Shown piece by piece: positions 6,124 through 6,925 of a DNA stretch of 6,925 nt (positions within the stretch are counted from its first letter, which is position 1; every line of letters begins with the position of its first letter). Under the pieces are notes generated by a model. It had not been told where the DNA came from and did not search any database. It worked only from the letters and a program-made list of their open reading frames with translations. A program made the translations under genes and the position numbers. Origin of the DNA: Porticoccaceae bacterium (GTDB lineage Bacteria; Pseudomonadota; Gammaproteobacteria; Pseudomonadales; Porticoccaceae); assembly GCA_002710745.1 (NCBI GenBank), contig PALW01000010.1:13792-20716 (forward strand), in the 5' to 3' direction.

Positions 6124-6150
6124 ATTTGCTCCAGCAAATGTAAGTGCTGG
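6124..6150 (-). other. Two overlapping, mutually exclusive hairpins downstream of the lipoprotein gene
   Basis: On the plus strand ATTTGCT (6124-6130) pairs with AGCAAAT (6133-6139) across CC. Alternatively CCAGCA (6131-6136) pairs with TGCTGG (6145-6150) across 8 bases. Both use the same AGCA bases, so only one can form. On the minus transcript a run of five U follows only after six to nineteen bases, so this could be a poor terminator of the lipoprotein transcript or an operator upstream of the VOC promoter. The rest of this 199-base gap holds nothing else recognisable. Confidence 0.3.
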
Positions 6151-6193
6151 GCAGGAAGACTAGAGGAAAGGCATTCTTACGAGTCTAGTTTGA

Positions 6194-6622
6194 CTATAAC
6201 TCCTTGAGCGCTCTTGCCCGAAGTTGATCATATTCTTCCACTGTTATAAGTTCTTTTGTTAAAAGGTCTTTAAGAATAGTAAGTCGAACAGCCAATGAAT
6301 CTTCGCCCTCAGAGGGTGCTCTTGGATCTCCTTCACATTGGAGTTTTAGTTCATTTATAACGGCCTTCCCTTTTTTACTTTGTGCGGAATTCGTCGCAAC
6401 TGCAAGACCAATGCCGACAGGTCCGAGAGTACCAAGTAAAATATTCATTCCCATTCGACCAGCGACTTTAGGATCATACTGCAATGCAATCGAGCGAGCT
6501 TCTCTGCATTCGACAGTCGAATAATTAGGATGACTGAGATCGAGTTGCTCAACCTCCTCTTGAGGAGTAGATGCACATCCACTCACAAAGATGATTAAAA
6601 AAAGTATAAAAGGGAGTTTCAT
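6194..6622 (-). CDS. Lipoprotein with C-terminal SHOCT-like segment
   Basis: This 142-residue predicted lipoprotein has a short signal peptide (MKLPFILFLIIFVSGC) with lipobox V13-S14-G15-C16, so Cys16 would be acylated and the protein anchored to a membrane. The residue after Cys is Ala, not Asp, which favours outer-membrane sorting in enterobacterial-type Lol rules. A glycine-rich hydrophobic segment at about 58-77 (NILLGTLGPVGIGLAVAT) resembles glycine-zipper-like regions. The last 30 residues (LKDLLTKELITVEEYDQLRA and onward) match the pattern of SHOCT short C-terminal domains, an L..LL..G.IT..EY helix pair, although Glu replaces the usual glycine. Cys39 and Cys96 could form a disulfide. 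The ATG at 6622 gives a perfect signal peptide but has no strong ribosome binding site. It is 15 bases downstream of the preceding gene, probably in an operon with it. Function unknown. Confidence 0.8.
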   Translation of the reverse strand: MKLPFILFLIIFVSGCASTPQEEVEQLDLSHPNYSTVECREARSIALQYDPKVAGRMGMNILLGTLGPVGIGLAVATNSAQSKKGKAVINELKLQCEGDPRAPSEGEDSLAVRLTILKDLLTKELITVEEYDQLRARALKEL

Positions 6623-6637
6623 ATATGAATAATGTCT

Positions 6638-6925
6638 TTATCTCTTATTGTCACTAACTTTAAAGCCATTCAAAGTGATTTCAATTGTATTTTTACTTCC
6701 ACCGTGCACATATAATTGCTGTGATTTTCCTGAAGCATTAAGCAAGTAACTGCCCTCAGGTAATGACATTTCTATTGGGCTTTCATAAGTAACAATATCA
6801 GAGTAACCGCAAACTTGAGTATCATTTTCTGTTCTACATGCATTGAAAACATTTACTGGTTGATCCAACTTTTTTATCTCTATCGGAGGATTAACCAAGC
6901 TTGACCCTATAATTAATATACCAAA
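6638..6925 (-). CDS. Hypothetical exported-type protein, N-terminus beyond the right edge
   Basis: I do not recognise this protein. About 95 residues are visible and the frame is still open at the window edge. A start at the TTG of 6896-6898 is unlikely because the preceding in-frame codons encode a hydrophobic stretch, FGILIIGSS, that looks like the end of a signal peptide or lipoprotein leader. The mature part contains LVNPPIEIKKLDQPVNVF, two cysteines in ACRTENDTQVCG that could form a disulfide, and a beta-rich region with LPEGSYLLNASGKSQQLYVH. The latter resembles short surface-protein beta domains but fits no named family I can support. It is immediately upstream of the lipoprotein gene (15 bases), so the two probably form an envelope-protein operon. 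Confidence 0.65.
   Translation of the reverse strand, partial: FGILIIGSSLVNPPIEIKKLDQPVNVFNACRTENDTQVCGYSDIVTYESPIEMSLPEGSYLLNASGKSQQLYVHGGSKNTIEITLNGFKVSDNKR

Noticed and set aside
1..6925. CRISPR array, tRNA, rRNA, insertion sequence, phage or toxin-antitoxin content
   Set aside because: No spaced direct repeats, cloverleaf, transposase, terminal inverted repeats or matching gene pairs were seen on either strand.

Overview
The window is AT-rich, densely packed bacterial DNA. All gene-free stretches are shorter than about 200 bases. The gene content suggests a heterotrophic Gram-negative proteobacterium, possibly a marine gammaproteobacterium: class III alcohol dehydrogenase, MAPEG, YhhL/DUF1145, YhhQ, a SHOCT-type lipoprotein, crotonases and a haloalkane-dehalogenase-like hydrolase. 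The taxonomic guess is inference; no rRNA, tRNA, CRISPR array, IS element or phage gene is visible.

Layout. Positions 1-197 (minus) hold the N-terminus of a glutathione-dependent formaldehyde dehydrogenase (FrmA/AdhC). It is divergent from a MAPEG membrane protein at 355-717 (plus). Convergent with that is a small DUF1145/YhhL-like membrane protein (minus, 732 to about 1007), which appears to need a non-ATG start. A crotonase-fold protein follows at 1148-1834 (plus). It converges on a minus-strand pair: a YugP-type membrane zinc peptidase (2602-3276) followed by a YhhQ-type queuosine-precursor transporter (1845-2585). On the plus strand come a small two-helix membrane protein (3427-3750) and a second crotonase-fold protein (about 3793-4491) resembling delta3-delta2-enoyl-CoA isomerases.

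The right third is all minus strand. Furthest upstream are a truncated exported-type protein (6638 to the edge) and a lipoprotein with a SHOCT-like C-terminus (6194-6622). A VOC/glyoxalase-fold protein (5608-5994) with its own promoter and a strong ribosome binding site comes next. Last is a DhlA-like alpha/beta hydrolase (4623-5579) interrupted by a single in-frame TAA at codon 173. Its two halves share one reading frame and together keep every expected catalytic residue.

Functionally, the window looks like general housekeeping and fatty-acid, aldehyde and xenobiotic metabolism, not a defence or mobile island. I did not find a convincing novel system. The points most worth a second look are the nonsense-interrupted dehalogenase-like gene, the non-canonical start of the DUF1145 protein, two crotonases that both lack the first hydratase glutamate, and a palindrome lying inside the promoter spacer of the first crotonase.
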